DNA from: SURF-32 sp964648365 | GTDB lineage: Bacteria; Planctomycetota; Phycisphaerae; UBA1845 | NCBI GenBank assembly: GCA_964648365.1 | Contig: CAZYLK010000219.1 | Coordinates: 1 to 8,938, forward strand | Direction of reading: 5' to 3' | DNA: 8,938 nucleotides | In this document: piece by piece, positions 1 to 6,460 of the stretch | Layout: each line of letters begins with the position of its first letter | Numbering within the stretch: the first letter of the stretch is position 1 | The notes under the pieces: model-generated | What the model saw: only the letters and a program-made list of their open reading frames with translations | Databases searched by the model: none | Told to the model about the DNA's origin: nothing | Made by a program: the position numbers and the translations under genes

Positions 1-1070
1 GTCGTCGTCGGAAGCACGTCATTGAAAGCGTCGAGAAACTGCGGCGAATGCGTCGTGAAGATGATCTGCGATCGCTGCGCCGCATCGGCGGCGAATTCGG
101 CGATGATCGGCAGCATAGACGGGTGCAGGCCGGTCTCCGGCTCGTCGATGGCGATCAGCGGGGCTGCGTCCGGACTGGCCAGGATGGCCAGCAGCAAGAG
201 AAATCGCAGCGTACCGTCGGAGAGGTCCGCCGCGGACTGCTCGCGCTGAAGGCTCTTCCAGCGGATGCGCAGTTGGATTCTCTGGTCCGCTGCTGGTGGG
301 AATACCAGTTCCTCGAAGTCGTCCCCGAACGCGGCCGTCATGGCGGCGTTGATTTCCTGCTTGAACTCGCGGTCGCCGGTGTAGAGCGTGTGGAGGACGC
401 TGATGAGGTTTTGGCCGTCAGCGTCAATCCGCTTCTCGAGACGTGCGACGGCTGCCTGGCGGAGCGACGCGCGTTGGCTCACGTCCATGTCGTGATAGAC
501 CGACCACGCCGCCAATTGCCTGCAATACATCCCGATCGACAGGGTGTGGTGGAACCCCAATCCGAGTGACGGCAGAAGCAGCTCGTCTTCGGACACCACT
601 TGCTCTGGAACTGAGAAGGCGGTCCCTTCGTCATTGAATCCAGTCGCCTCCAAGTTTCTCCGGTCAAACCATGTGGTCACGCGCGGACTGAGCGTCTGAT
701 CGGCAGGAACAGCGTGGGCGAGCGCCTCTCGGTCAACTCGATATGAACTCCCAGCCCCCATCCGGACGAGCGCAGCCTCATACGTCAGATCACGATCCTG
801 TGACTCACTGTGTACGTCGAGTGACGTAGTGGTTAGTGTCCAGCGAGTCTCGTTCGCACGGCCGTCCCAGAGCAACGGCGAGAATCCTCCCTGCGACTTG
901 ATGTGTTTCCCAAGCTGCCCTTTCGCAGCCGCCGAAATGCACTCCAGCAGCCGCAACAGGTTCGACTTCCCCGTCCCGTTCGGCCCGATGATGACGTTCA
1001 GATCACCCGGGCGCCACGTAACGTCCTTGAGCGAACGGAAGCCTTCGACGTGCAGTTCGAGAATCTTCAC
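1..1070 (-). CDS. AAA (AAA_21/RecF-like) ATPase, partial: C-terminus beyond window edge
   Basis: Reading the minus strand from a GTG at 1070 gives 356 residues with no stop before the left edge, so the gene is cut at its 3' end. Seen: Walker A GPNGTGKS at residues 29-36, an ABC-type signature LSDGT at 283-287, a Walker B LIAIDEPETGLHP at 305-317 with the catalytic acidic pair D309/E310, and an H-loop TTHSPQF at 339-345. This order, with Walker A at the very N-terminus and the signature, Walker B and H-loop near the C-terminus, is that of stand-alone SMC/RecF-like ATPases (AAA_21). These couple ATP-driven dimerisation to a DNA- or partner-related task. Most of the family would be nearly complete at this length, so perhaps 20-60 residues are missing. 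The GTG is preferred because AAGGA lies 7 bases upstream and the N-terminus (VKILELHVEGFRSLKDV) is typical of the family. A partner gene, if any, would lie left of the window. The substrate is unknown; a role in defence or DNA repair is possible but not shown. Confidence 0.9.
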   Translation of the reverse strand, partial: MKILELHVEGFRSLKDVTWRPGDLNVIIGPNGTGKSNLLRLLECISAAAKGQLGKHIKSQGGFSPLLWDGRANETRWTLTTTSLDVHSESQDRDLTYEAALVRMGAGSSYRVDREALAHAVPADQTLSPRVTTWFDRRNLEATGFNDEGTAFSVPEQVVSEDELLLPSLGLGFHHTLSIGMYCRQLAAWSVYHDMDVSQRASLRQAAVARLEKRIDADGQNLISVLHTLYTGDREFKQEINAAMTAAFGDDFEELVFPPAADQRIQLRIRWKSLQREQSAADLSDGTLRFLLLLAILASPDAAPLIAIDEPETGLHPSMLPIIAEFAADAAQRSQIIFTTHSPQFLDAFNDVLPTT

Positions 1071-1418
1071 CGGTTCATCCTTCGCCTGGTGTGCGGCCGG
1101 CGACCCGACAGGCGACCGGCAAGCGTAACCGGGCCGATGGCGCCCTGCCACCCTCAGTTCTGGCGGCGTACGTGCGGGATGCCAGGATGGCCGCACGAAC
1201 GCCCCGCGACCCGTCCGCTGAGCCCTGCGCGAGACGAGCCCACCCGCTGCCCTGCAAGGATCCAGACCGCGACAGGCGGCCCCCCCGCTGGCACGCCGTG
1301 TGCTGGACGGGACACTTACCACGGGCGGTATAATGGCGGGCAGTGGCACGATCGGCCCCGGGCCGCGTCAGCGGTCGCCTGGGGCGCTCCTCGGACGCGT
1401 CGAACAGGGAGACAAATC
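1071..1418. other. Divergent intergenic region, 348 bp
   Basis: This gap separates the ATPase gene (minus) from the large secreted-protein gene (plus) and should carry the control sites of both. On the plus strand it holds a perfect TATAAT and a good Shine-Dalgarno sequence just before the ATG at 1419. The plus-strand frame of the secreted protein stays open back to 903, but the upstream part runs antisense to the ATPase Walker A region and reads as low-complexity, proline- and arginine-rich sequence, so I do not count it as coding. I see no convincing minus-strand promoter, RNA gene or repeat here. Confidence 0.6.
1304..1334 (+). promoter_or_regulatory. Putative sigma70-type promoter of the large secreted-protein gene
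   Basis: A perfect TATAAT lies at 1329-1334. The best -35 match is weak: TGGACG at 1304-1309 with a 19-base spacer. Transcription would begin near 1341 and give a leader of about 78 bases rich in G and C before the ATG at 1419. In sequence this GC-rich a perfect -10 hexamer in the right place is suggestive; the poor -35 and long spacer keep confidence modest. Confidence 0.4.
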
Positions 1419-3827
1419 ATGGAATCTCGCGGGTACTGTGGCATTCGGGTCATTGGAAGCTGGTTGGGTATGCTGCTGGCAGCGGCATTGTGGGCAGGGC
1501 CGGCGCAGGTTGCGGGTGCCGATGGCGCCGGCGGCGATGCGGCCGCGGGCGGAGGACAATGCCGCTACGTCGCCCGCCGCGTCGCGCCGCGAGGCGGATG
1601 CACTGCCTGCCCGGCGCCCGGCGACCTCCTCTGCGCCGACGCGCCCTGCGCCAGCCCGCGTGACTGCGCCCCGCGCCTGAAATTCCATGTTCCCTGCCTC
1701 GAAGGCCCCGGCACATGCGGCGTCAGAGGCCGGCGCGAGACGTGTGAGGCGTGCCGTCAGGTGGCCGAATCTTATTTTTTCACGCCCGCCATCGACCATC
1801 TGGTGGGAACCAACGGGCCGGACTGGTTTGACGGCGGCTTCGATCCGTACAGCAACATCCAGGCGGAGGATGTTGCAAGAGGACGGCCGGGCGCGGATGT
1901 GCTGTCCTTCGACTTGCCCGATCGGTCGGGCGGAACCATCGAGTTCGGCCGCTTCAGCAGTATCGAGTCCTATCAGATCACCAGTTTCGACGCGGACGAC
2001 TGGTATACGCTCGACCTCCGCCGGGTGCGGGACGTTCGCCGCATCTCCACCATTGGCAGCGTTGGCAGCATCCGGGTTGATCGCCTGCGCGAGATCGTGG
2101 ATATGGGAATCGAGGGGCTCGCCGACGGGAAGGACCAGTTGCTCTTCGTCTACCCTCGTCGAGCCACCACGGCCGGGACCGACGACGAGTTCACGATCTT
2201 CATCGCAAACACCACCGCGGCCAGCGCCACCGTCGAGACCGCCGGCGCGAATGGTCTGGAGACCGTCAACCTCGTCTCGATCGGCGACTCCGCCAACGCA
2301 CTCTCCGCGCTGAACCAGGTGGGCGGCGAGAGCCTCACCACCGCGAACTTCACCGGAAGCACGCACCTGTCGGTCGAGGTGATGCCCGACTCCGTGCGGT
2401 TCTATGACGCCTCGCACAGTAGCGGAATCGCTCTCGGCACAGGCTGGGGGATGCGCGAGCATGAGTCCTTCAGTTCCGGCGACATCGCGTCGCTGATCGG
2501 ATCGCCCGAGGGCGACTACGTGTTCTTCGCGGACACGCTTGACGAGAACGACTTCGTGGACGATTCACCGAACCTCAGAAGCGGCTTCGACGTGGTGCAG
2601 GCGACGCTGTCCGGCGCATACAACCCGCCGGCGCCGTTCCACAACGTCGAGAACTTCCGCTTGAGCGCCACGTCCAACGGCGCCTCCATGAACTTCCGCG
2701 GCTTCACCGGCGTCACCCGCTTGACGATCGAGGAGGATGGCGAGCCGCACGGCCTTCGGCTGGTCAACGTGCGCCCGATCCGCGGCACGTTTCCGACGCT
2801 GCAGTTCCGTGGCAACAACCAGCAGGCCGGCCAGGCGTACGACACCGTCACCTGTGCCGCCCGCCGCAATCGCGCTGACGACGATACGCTCACCATCGAG
2901 GTGGACAACCGCGGCACGTCGCTCAATGCCACCGGCAAGGACAACGTGCACGCGATCGGCAAGGGGCCGCTGACGGCGAAGGGTTTTGAACGGGTCAACA
3001 TCACAGTCACTGACGGGCCGGCAGTCTTCGCGGGCATGGATCTATCGCGCTTGAGCAGGCTCACGGTGACCGGCTCATCCGACGTCGTGCTCGGTCGCGT
3101 GCAGACCGCGGGCGCGACGCTGGAAGAGGTCAACGCGGCCGCCGTCAGCCAGGATTTCGTCGCGGAGTTACACGGACTGGCGGACGGCGCCACGATCACA
3201 ACCGGCGGAGGTAACGACGCCATCACCATCGGCGATCAAGACACGCCAACCGAACTAACGATAAACCTCGGTGACGGGGATAACGCCTATAACGGTAGCG
3301 CCGAGTTTCCGACCGCCGACACCATCGTCGTGGGTATCGGCATGGACGTGATCAACGGCGCAGCCGGCGTCGACGTCATCACGACCGGCGGAGGCACGGA
3401 CCGGATCGTGTTCGACCAGTTCGACGGCGGTAACGAAAGCCTCGTGACCGACTTCGCCGTCGGCGACGGCGGAGACGTTATGCTGTTCGACGTCGATGCG
3501 CTGCAACTGGCGGGTAGCGACGTTTACGTCGGCGCGATCGGCGGTCTCGCCCCGGACAGCTCGAAAGAAATCGTCGTCCTCACGGGCGCAGGCTATCCGA
3601 CCGACGAAGCCGCCGAAGACGCGGTGGCCGCCCGCGTCACGACCGACGGCCTGGACGTCGTCATCGTCTACTTCAACACGACGGAGGCGGCGACCCGTAT
3701 CTGCCAGGATCCCGACGCCGGCTTCGACGGCAGCGCAACCATAAAGCTGATCGGAAAGCTGACGAACGTCACCACGCAACTGGAGCATGACGCCCTGGTC
3801 GAAGCCAACGTGGAAGGACGTTCGTAA
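1419..3827 (+). CDS. Large secreted Cys-rich, RTX/S-layer-like protein (802 aa)
   Basis: The start is ATG 1419, with AGGGAGA at 1406-1412 six bases upstream, followed at once by a Sec-type signal peptide: hydrophobic core about residues 11-26, likely cleavage near VAGA at 31-34. Next comes a segment with ten cysteines (48, 61, 64, 72, 77, 83, 93, 100, 109, 112), perhaps disulphide-bonded. At 130-140 GTNGPDWFDGG and at 156-165 RGRPGADVLS resemble the opening of RsaA-like S-layer and RTX adhesin domains. The rest is Thr/Val/Asp-rich beta-strand sequence; a run such as LSRLTVTGSSDVVL (545-558) recalls S-layer beta repeats. Degenerate calcium-binding GGxGxD motifs lie at 596-605 (GGGNDAITIG), 617-625 and 657-666 (GGGTDRIVFD). 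The two remaining cysteines, 479 and 762, could pair. Likely role: a cell-surface or S-layer-type structural protein, possibly Ca-stabilised. RsaA itself uses type I secretion without a cleaved signal, so a Sec signal here is a difference. The coding call is firm; the function is inferred from architecture. Confidence 0.9.
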   Translation: MESRGYCGIRVIGSWLGMLLAAALWAGPAQVAGADGAGGDAAAGGGQCRYVARRVAPRGGCTACPAPGDLLCADAPCASPRDCAPRLKFHVPCLEGPGTCGVRGRRETCEACRQVAESYFFTPAIDHLVGTNGPDWFDGGFDPYSNIQAEDVARGRPGADVLSFDLPDRSGGTIEFGRFSSIESYQITSFDADDWYTLDLRRVRDVRRISTIGSVGSIRVDRLREIVDMGIEGLADGKDQLLFVYPRRATTAGTDDEFTIFIANTTAASATVETAGANGLETVNLVSIGDSANALSALNQVGGESLTTANFTGSTHLSVEVMPDSVRFYDASHSSGIALGTGWGMREHESFSSGDIASLIGSPEGDYVFFADTLDENDFVDDSPNLRSGFDVVQATLSGAYNPPAPFHNVENFRLSATSNGASMNFRGFTGVTRLTIEEDGEPHGLRLVNVRPIRGTFPTLQFRGNNQQAGQAYDTVTCAARRNRADDDTLTIEVDNRGTSLNATGKDNVHAIGKGPLTAKGFERVNITVTDGPAVFAGMDLSRLSRLTVTGSSDVVLGRVQTAGATLEEVNAAAVSQDFVAELHGLADGATITTGGGNDAITIGDQDTPTELTINLGDGDNAYNGSAEFPTADTIVVGIGMDVINGAAGVDVITTGGGTDRIVFDQFDGGNESLVTDFAVGDGGDVMLFDVDALQLAGSDVYVGAIGGLAPDSSKEIVVLTGAGYPTDEAAEDAVAARVTTDGLDVVIVYFNTTEAATRICQDPDAGFDGSATIKLIGKLTNVTTQLEHDALVEANVEGRS

Positions 3828-3854
3828 CTGCGCTCGCTCGGGCCTGCCACGGTC

Positions 3855-3889
3855 GTCATCGGCGCGGACATCCGCGCCGAACTGATGAC
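3855..3889 (+). terminator. Strong hairpin after the secreted-protein gene, terminator-like without a U-tract
   Basis: Twenty-seven bases past the stop at 3827 there is a compound inverted repeat. The inner stem GGCGCGG (3861-3867) pairs with CCGCGCC (3872-3878) around an ACAT loop. The outer stem GTCATC (3855-3860) pairs with GATGAC (3884-3889), leaving a 5-base bulge on the 3' side. No T-run follows, so it is not a classical intrinsic terminator. It may mark the transcript end or protect it from decay. Confidence 0.4.
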
Positions 3890-3948
3890 GAGCCGCCAGG
3901 GGTGGTGCGCGGACGAATAAGAAACGTCGGCGAGCCGCCCCTGGGACC

Positions 3949-3966
3949 GCCAGGCTCCAGCCTGGC
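3949..3966. repeat. 18-bp palindromic element GCCAGGCTCCAGCCTGGC
   Basis: Both 8-base arms are perfectly complementary (GCCAGGCT / AGCCTGGC) around two bases. Just to the left, CCAGGGG (about 3896-3902) and CCCCTGG (about 3938-3944) form a second inverted pair. It lies in the gap between the convergent secreted-protein gene and the 56-residue gene, 22 bases past the stop of the latter on the minus strand. It could act as a shared bidirectional terminator or be one copy of a dispersed intergenic repeat. Only one copy was noticed in this window. Confidence 0.4.
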
Positions 3967-3988
3967 CTCCCGGCGCCACGACATCGAC

Positions 3989-4159
3989 CTACTGCTGTTC
4001 GCTACCGCTGCACCCTCCCATATCGAACACCAGCCCGCTTCCGCCGCTGCCTTCATCCTCGTCGCCGTGGTGCGCCATCACCGCCGCCGGCAGGTGCAGG
4101 ATCATCACGGCCGCGGCCGTCATCCAGAGCAGTTTCGCAACCAGACGCTTCGTCGTCAT
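3989..4159 (-). CDS. Secreted micro-protein, 56 aa, His/Asp/Glu-rich mature N-terminus
   Basis: The chosen start is ATG 4159, which puts a textbook signal peptide at the N-terminus: MTTKRLVAK (charged), a hydrophobic stretch about residues 10-28, and a cleavage site after AVMA (26-29). GGGGA stands 7 bases upstream as ribosome binding site. The frame is open further upstream, but that part looks non-coding. The predicted mature peptide is only 27 residues: it begins HHGDEDEG (30-37), is Gly/Ser-rich, and has one cysteine at position 50. The acidic and histidine cluster suggests metal binding, but this is inference. It is last in the minus-strand group behind a 63-residue exported protein (76-base gap) and the outer-membrane barrel. 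I recognise no family. The main doubt is that so short a gene rests on the signal peptide and ribosome site alone. Confidence 0.65.
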   Translation of the reverse strand: MTTKRLVAKLLWMTAAAVMILHLPAAVMAHHGDEDEGSGGSGLVFDMGGCSGSEQQ

Positions 4160-4235
4160 CGTTCCATCCCCAGTAACAAAGTCCCAATCGGCGCGCGGCC
4201 GCCATCGCCTGGCGACCCGGCCGACCACTCCGACA

Positions 4236-4427
4236 CTATTCCACAGATACCCCGGGCACCACGGCCGTGAGCAGCGCCACGACCAGGTCGGTCGCAAAGA
4301 CGTTAAACCCGTCCAGCGCGCCGAAGAGCGTCTCCCGGTACACCGCCTCGACGCAACTCGCCGGCAGCGTTCCTATCGTCAGGGCCGCCAGCGCCGCCCA
4401 CCGCAGTCTGTTCCGCTTTCCGTTCAT
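4236..4427 (-). CDS. Small exported or lipoprotein-like protein, 63 aa
   Basis: ATG 4427 follows GAGG with 7 bases between, a good ribosome site. The protein starts with a strongly basic n-region (MNGKRNRLR), then a hydrophobic core (WAALAALTIGTL, 10-21), then PASC with the cysteine at residue 25. That resembles a lipobox, although Pro in the -3 position is unusual, so lipidation is uncertain and plain signal-peptidase cleavage is an alternative. The remaining 38 residues include a second hydrophobic run near the end (about ATDLVVALLTAVVPGV, 45-60) that could be an amphipathic or membrane-associated helix. The frame is open far upstream, but that stretch is antisense-like sequence overlapping the barrel gene in another frame and is not counted. 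The gene sits between the barrel gene (115-base gap) and the 56-residue gene (76-base gap), all on the same strand. Family unknown. Confidence 0.7.
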   Translation of the reverse strand: MNGKRNRLRWAALAALTIGTLPASCVEAVYRETLFGALDGFNVFATDLVVALLTAVVPGVSVE

Positions 4428-4542
4428 GCACTCGCCTCGAATTCTGATGTCCGGCGCCGCGGCCGCCCATGCACGGTCGCACACGCGTCCCGGCTCGCAC
4501 TTCAGACCATCCGCTTCGCAGCCATCCCGGCGGACACCGGCG

Positions 4543-5628
4543 TCAAAATGAATACCCCACGCTGAACCGCACCGAATAGTCGATCTCCTGATGATCCGCC
4601 CAATCCTGAGCCACCGGGATCGGCGCATACACACTGATCGACAGCCGCTCGACCGGCTCGAACGATATCCCCGGCACCAGGTAGAGCAGCTTCGCCCGGT
4701 GCCCGCCGACAGTCTCGCCGTTGTCGACGTCCGGCTCGTTGAACTGGGCCAGGATGTCGCCGAACAGCACGATCGGCGGCACGTTCTCGGGCAACGGCGG
4801 CGCCCAGGTGCCGCCGAAGCGGATCTGCGTCGAGTCGCCGATCGTGTATTCCTGGCTGCCCTCTTCCGACATGGCGTGCGTCGCCTCGAAGTGAAGCGAC
4901 GTCCGCCCCCAGTGCCGAGCCACGCCCAGCCCCACCGTCGTCTTCCAGGCGCCGGTCCCCGGCTGGAACTCCACCTCATACTGACGGCCGAGGCGGTCCT
5001 CGTTGTTCCGCTCGCCCGTCGGCATGGCGACACCAGCCAGCAGGTAGAACTCGACCGGATCGCGCACCAGCCGCCAGCGCAGGTCGAACTCCACGTCGCC
5101 GAACCCGGCCGAGTCCGCATCGTGGTCGCCGATGTAGGCCGGCCGGCTGGTATCAATAAAGATCGACCGCAGATCCCGGTAAGGCAGCGTCAGGCCCGCT
5201 TCGAGGTCGTCGGTCACGCCGTAGCTCAGCGACAGGTGGTAAAAGCGCTCCTGCGCGAAGTCGTGCAGATGCCGGTCCTGCTTGCTCAGCAGCACCGCCT
5301 CCAGCGGGTCGATCACTTCCCACCGGCGGTACTCGAAGGAGAACTCCGCGTAGAACGAGCCGGCTTCAAGGAAGGAACCGTTATCCGTCCCACGCGGCGC
5401 GCCGCTCTTGCACACGTCGCAGGCGCGGGCAACGCCCGTCCCGACGCCTGTGCAAAGCACGATCGCGGCCAACGATGCAACAAGATTCAGCGACCCAAGT
5501 CCGGCCACGGACGACCCCAAGCGGCTCGCGCTACGGCATACTCTACAAGCAGGCGCGGAGCGCTTCAAGGGTCCACGGACGGGCCGGGAGCGCGGATTCT
5601 CCCCGTGGGCGTGGCGGCCGGCTGTCAC
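4543..5628 (-). CDS. Outer-membrane transporter-like beta-barrel (Phenol_MetA_deg-like) with CDVC at the mature N-terminus
   Basis: The open frame gives up to 361 residues. A hydrophobic signal core (about 48-60) ends in VARA|CDVC with likely cleavage after residue 69. The mature part shows alternating amphipathic strands and family-typical phrases: YGVTDDLEAGLTLPYRDL, GFGDVEFDLRWRL, AGVAMPTGE and EVEFQPGTGAWKTT. The chain ends GYSF, the terminal aromatic expected of barrels inserted by the BAM machinery. Such proteins are usually annotated as transporters of the phenol-degradation MetA type; the cargo is unknown. The start is unclear. GTG 5628 overlaps the previous stop as GTGA, which fits coupled translation, but gives an overlong leader of 69 residues. 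TTG 5568 (MKRS...), TTG 5520 or GTG 5508 would give more normal signal peptides, the last two downstream of a possible internal promoter. The CxxC (70, 73) right after cleavage is uncommon for a barrel and could bind metal or carry a disulphide. It stands in one line with two exported micro-proteins downstream. Confidence 0.85.
   Translation of the reverse strand: MTAGRHAHGENPRSRPVRGPLKRSAPACRVCRSASRLGSSVAGLGSLNLVASLAAIVLCTGVGTGVARACDVCKSGAPRGTDNGSFLEAGSFYAEFSFEYRRWEVIDPLEAVLLSKQDRHLHDFAQERFYHLSLSYGVTDDLEAGLTLPYRDLRSIFIDTSRPAYIGDHDADSAGFGDVEFDLRWRLVRDPVEFYLLAGVAMPTGERNNEDRLGRQYEVEFQPGTGAWKTTVGLGVARHWGRTSLHFEATHAMSEEGSQEYTIGDSTQIRFGGTWAPPLPENVPPIVLFGDILAQFNEPDVDNGETVGGHRAKLLYLVPGISFEPVERLSISVYAPIPVAQDWADHQEIDYSVRFSVGYSF
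5540..5568 (-). promoter_or_regulatory. Possible internal promoter before the barrel gene
   Basis: On the minus strand TTGAAG (5568-5563) and TAGAGT (5545-5540) are separated by exactly 17 bases, each matching the sigma70 consensus at 4 of 6 positions. Transcription would start near 5533, upstream of the alternative starts TTG 5520 and GTG 5508. This would let the barrel and the two micro-proteins be expressed apart from the TIGR04255 cassette. A match of this quality can arise by chance. Confidence 0.25.
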
Positions 5629-6161
5629 TTATAGGGAGGAATACTCGACGGCAGGCCAACGCGCATGAAGAAACGGGCAAACGCCTGCGAGAAGTGTTCA
5701 AGATAGGGCGATTGCAGCCGCCATCGGCGCCCGAGCGACGCGGCATGCTCCTTAAGGTAGGCAGCCGGCAGGCTGTAGATCTGGCGGAAGTCAACGACAA
5801 GGCTGGCGCGGTTGTCCTCTGGTCGCTCGATGGAGGCGATAAGATGAAGGCCCTCGACCTGCCCCCTTCGAACGCGCTCCCACGCGCCTTTCTGCCGAAA
5901 CGACGTGTTGACCTGCTCGAAGTCGACGATGGGGTACAACGGACAGAGTGCCACGAACTGCGCCTTGTCGTTTGCGAGGTCGCAACTCTGCGTCAGGATG
6001 ATGCAGTCTCGTGCATCGACCGGTATGTCGTCAGCCGTCGCCTCGGGTGATCCGAACTCCGGCTGGAAGGCAGGCACGTAACAGTCGGGCAGGAAGTCGC
6101 CTTGGGCCAGTGCCGGTCCGCCCGTCTCGGTCCACCAGAATCGAGACTCCGTCGCACTCAT
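5625..6161 (-). CDS. Protein of unknown function, 178 aa, last gene of the TIGR04255 cassette
   Basis: The start is ATG 6161, whose ATGA overlaps the stop of the preceding gene by four bases. The protein is soluble, with no signal peptide or membrane segment. It has an aromatic N-terminus (RFWWTETGG), an acidic middle (PEATADDIPVDARD, about 40-53), then a hydrophobic strand with the pattern DCIILTQSCDLANDK (53-67), an ordered-looking basic region (RQKGAWERVRRGQ), and a C-terminal helix rich in Phe/Arg (EHFSQAFARFFMRVG). The QSCDL-type motif recalls short uncharacterised proteins seen in accessory regions, but I cannot name a family. Its stop TGA (5627-5625) overlaps the GTG 5628 of the barrel frame. 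Coupling to the genes before it implies a stoichiometric or functional link with the TIGR04255 protein. Function unknown. Confidence 0.85.
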   Translation of the reverse strand: MSATESRFWWTETGGPALAQGDFLPDCYVPAFQPEFGSPEATADDIPVDARDCIILTQSCDLANDKAQFVALCPLYPIVDFEQVNTSFRQKGAWERVRRGQVEGLHLIASIERPEDNRASLVVDFRQIYSLPAAYLKEHAASLGRRWRLQSPYLEHFSQAFARFFMRVGLPSSIPPYK

Positions 6162-6460
6162 TCGGGCTCCAGATCGAAAGCCATCGGCTGGCCCTTGCCG
6201 CGCAGCACGTAGCGGCCCCGAACCCGAAACGTCCGCTGGGGCGGTATGGGAACGTAGAAAAACCCGTCTTCAAGATCGCCGCCCGCGGAACCGCCGGCAT
6301 GCGACGGGGGCGATGCCGCATCGCTCCTGTCACACCAATGCTCGAACGCGGCCTCGAGCGTCTTGTGATACTGGCGACCCTCCATACCCTGCGACGAAAC
6401 ATCGCCCAGATCGACGACGCACGAAGGCCAGGTTTGCATGTGTTCCGATACCGCAGCCAT
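6158..6460 (-). CDS. Protein of unknown function, 100 aa, middle gene of the TIGR04255 cassette
   Basis: ATG 6460 shares one base with the stop of the TIGR04255 gene (TGATG), and its own stop is overlapped by the ATG of the next gene (ATGA). This is the typical arrangement for translational coupling on both sides. The protein has no signal or membrane segment. Its N-terminal part includes QTWPSCVVDLGD and a predicted helical stretch (YHKTLEAAFEHWC, 31-43), then a Ser/Gly/Ala linker (about 46-60), then a beta-rich basic tail (GFFYVPIPPQRTFRVRGRYV, 66-85) ending in an acidic terminus. I recognise no family. Size and coupling fit a small partner or inhibitor protein of its neighbours, but that is inference. 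Confidence 0.8.
   Translation of the reverse strand: MAAVSEHMQTWPSCVVDLGDVSSQGMEGRQYHKTLEAAFEHWCDRSDAASPPSHAGGSAGGDLEDGFFYVPIPPQRTFRVRGRYVLRGKGQPMAFDLEPE

Noticed and set aside
1..11. Short gtcgtcgtcg run at the left edge
   Set aside because: It is Thr/Asp-type codon repetition at the end of the ATPase frame, too short to be a repeat element.
48..569. Plus-strand 173-residue open frame
   Set aside because: It lies antisense to the ATPase, whose frame holds all four ATPase motifs; the plus-strand product is low-complexity and matches nothing I know.
903..1418. N-terminal extension of the large secreted protein to an ATG at 903
   Set aside because: It would overlap the ATPase Walker A region on the other strand, bury the signal peptide inside the protein, and ignore the good ribosome site before 1419.
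1368..2462. Minus-strand 364-residue open frame
   Set aside because: It is a shadow of the secreted-protein gene; GC-rich third positions leave long antisense frames. It has no signal, domain or ribosome-site support.
4428..4542. In-frame Cys-containing stretch (DGCEADGLKCEPGRVCD) upstream of the 63-residue gene
   Set aside because: It looks protein-like, but no plausible start precedes it outside the barrel gene and the ribosome site and signal peptide clearly favour ATG 4427.
4591..5634. Plus-strand 347-residue open frame
   Set aside because: It is antisense to the barrel gene, whose product has a signal peptide, family phrases and a terminal Phe; the plus frame reads as His/Arg-rich noise.
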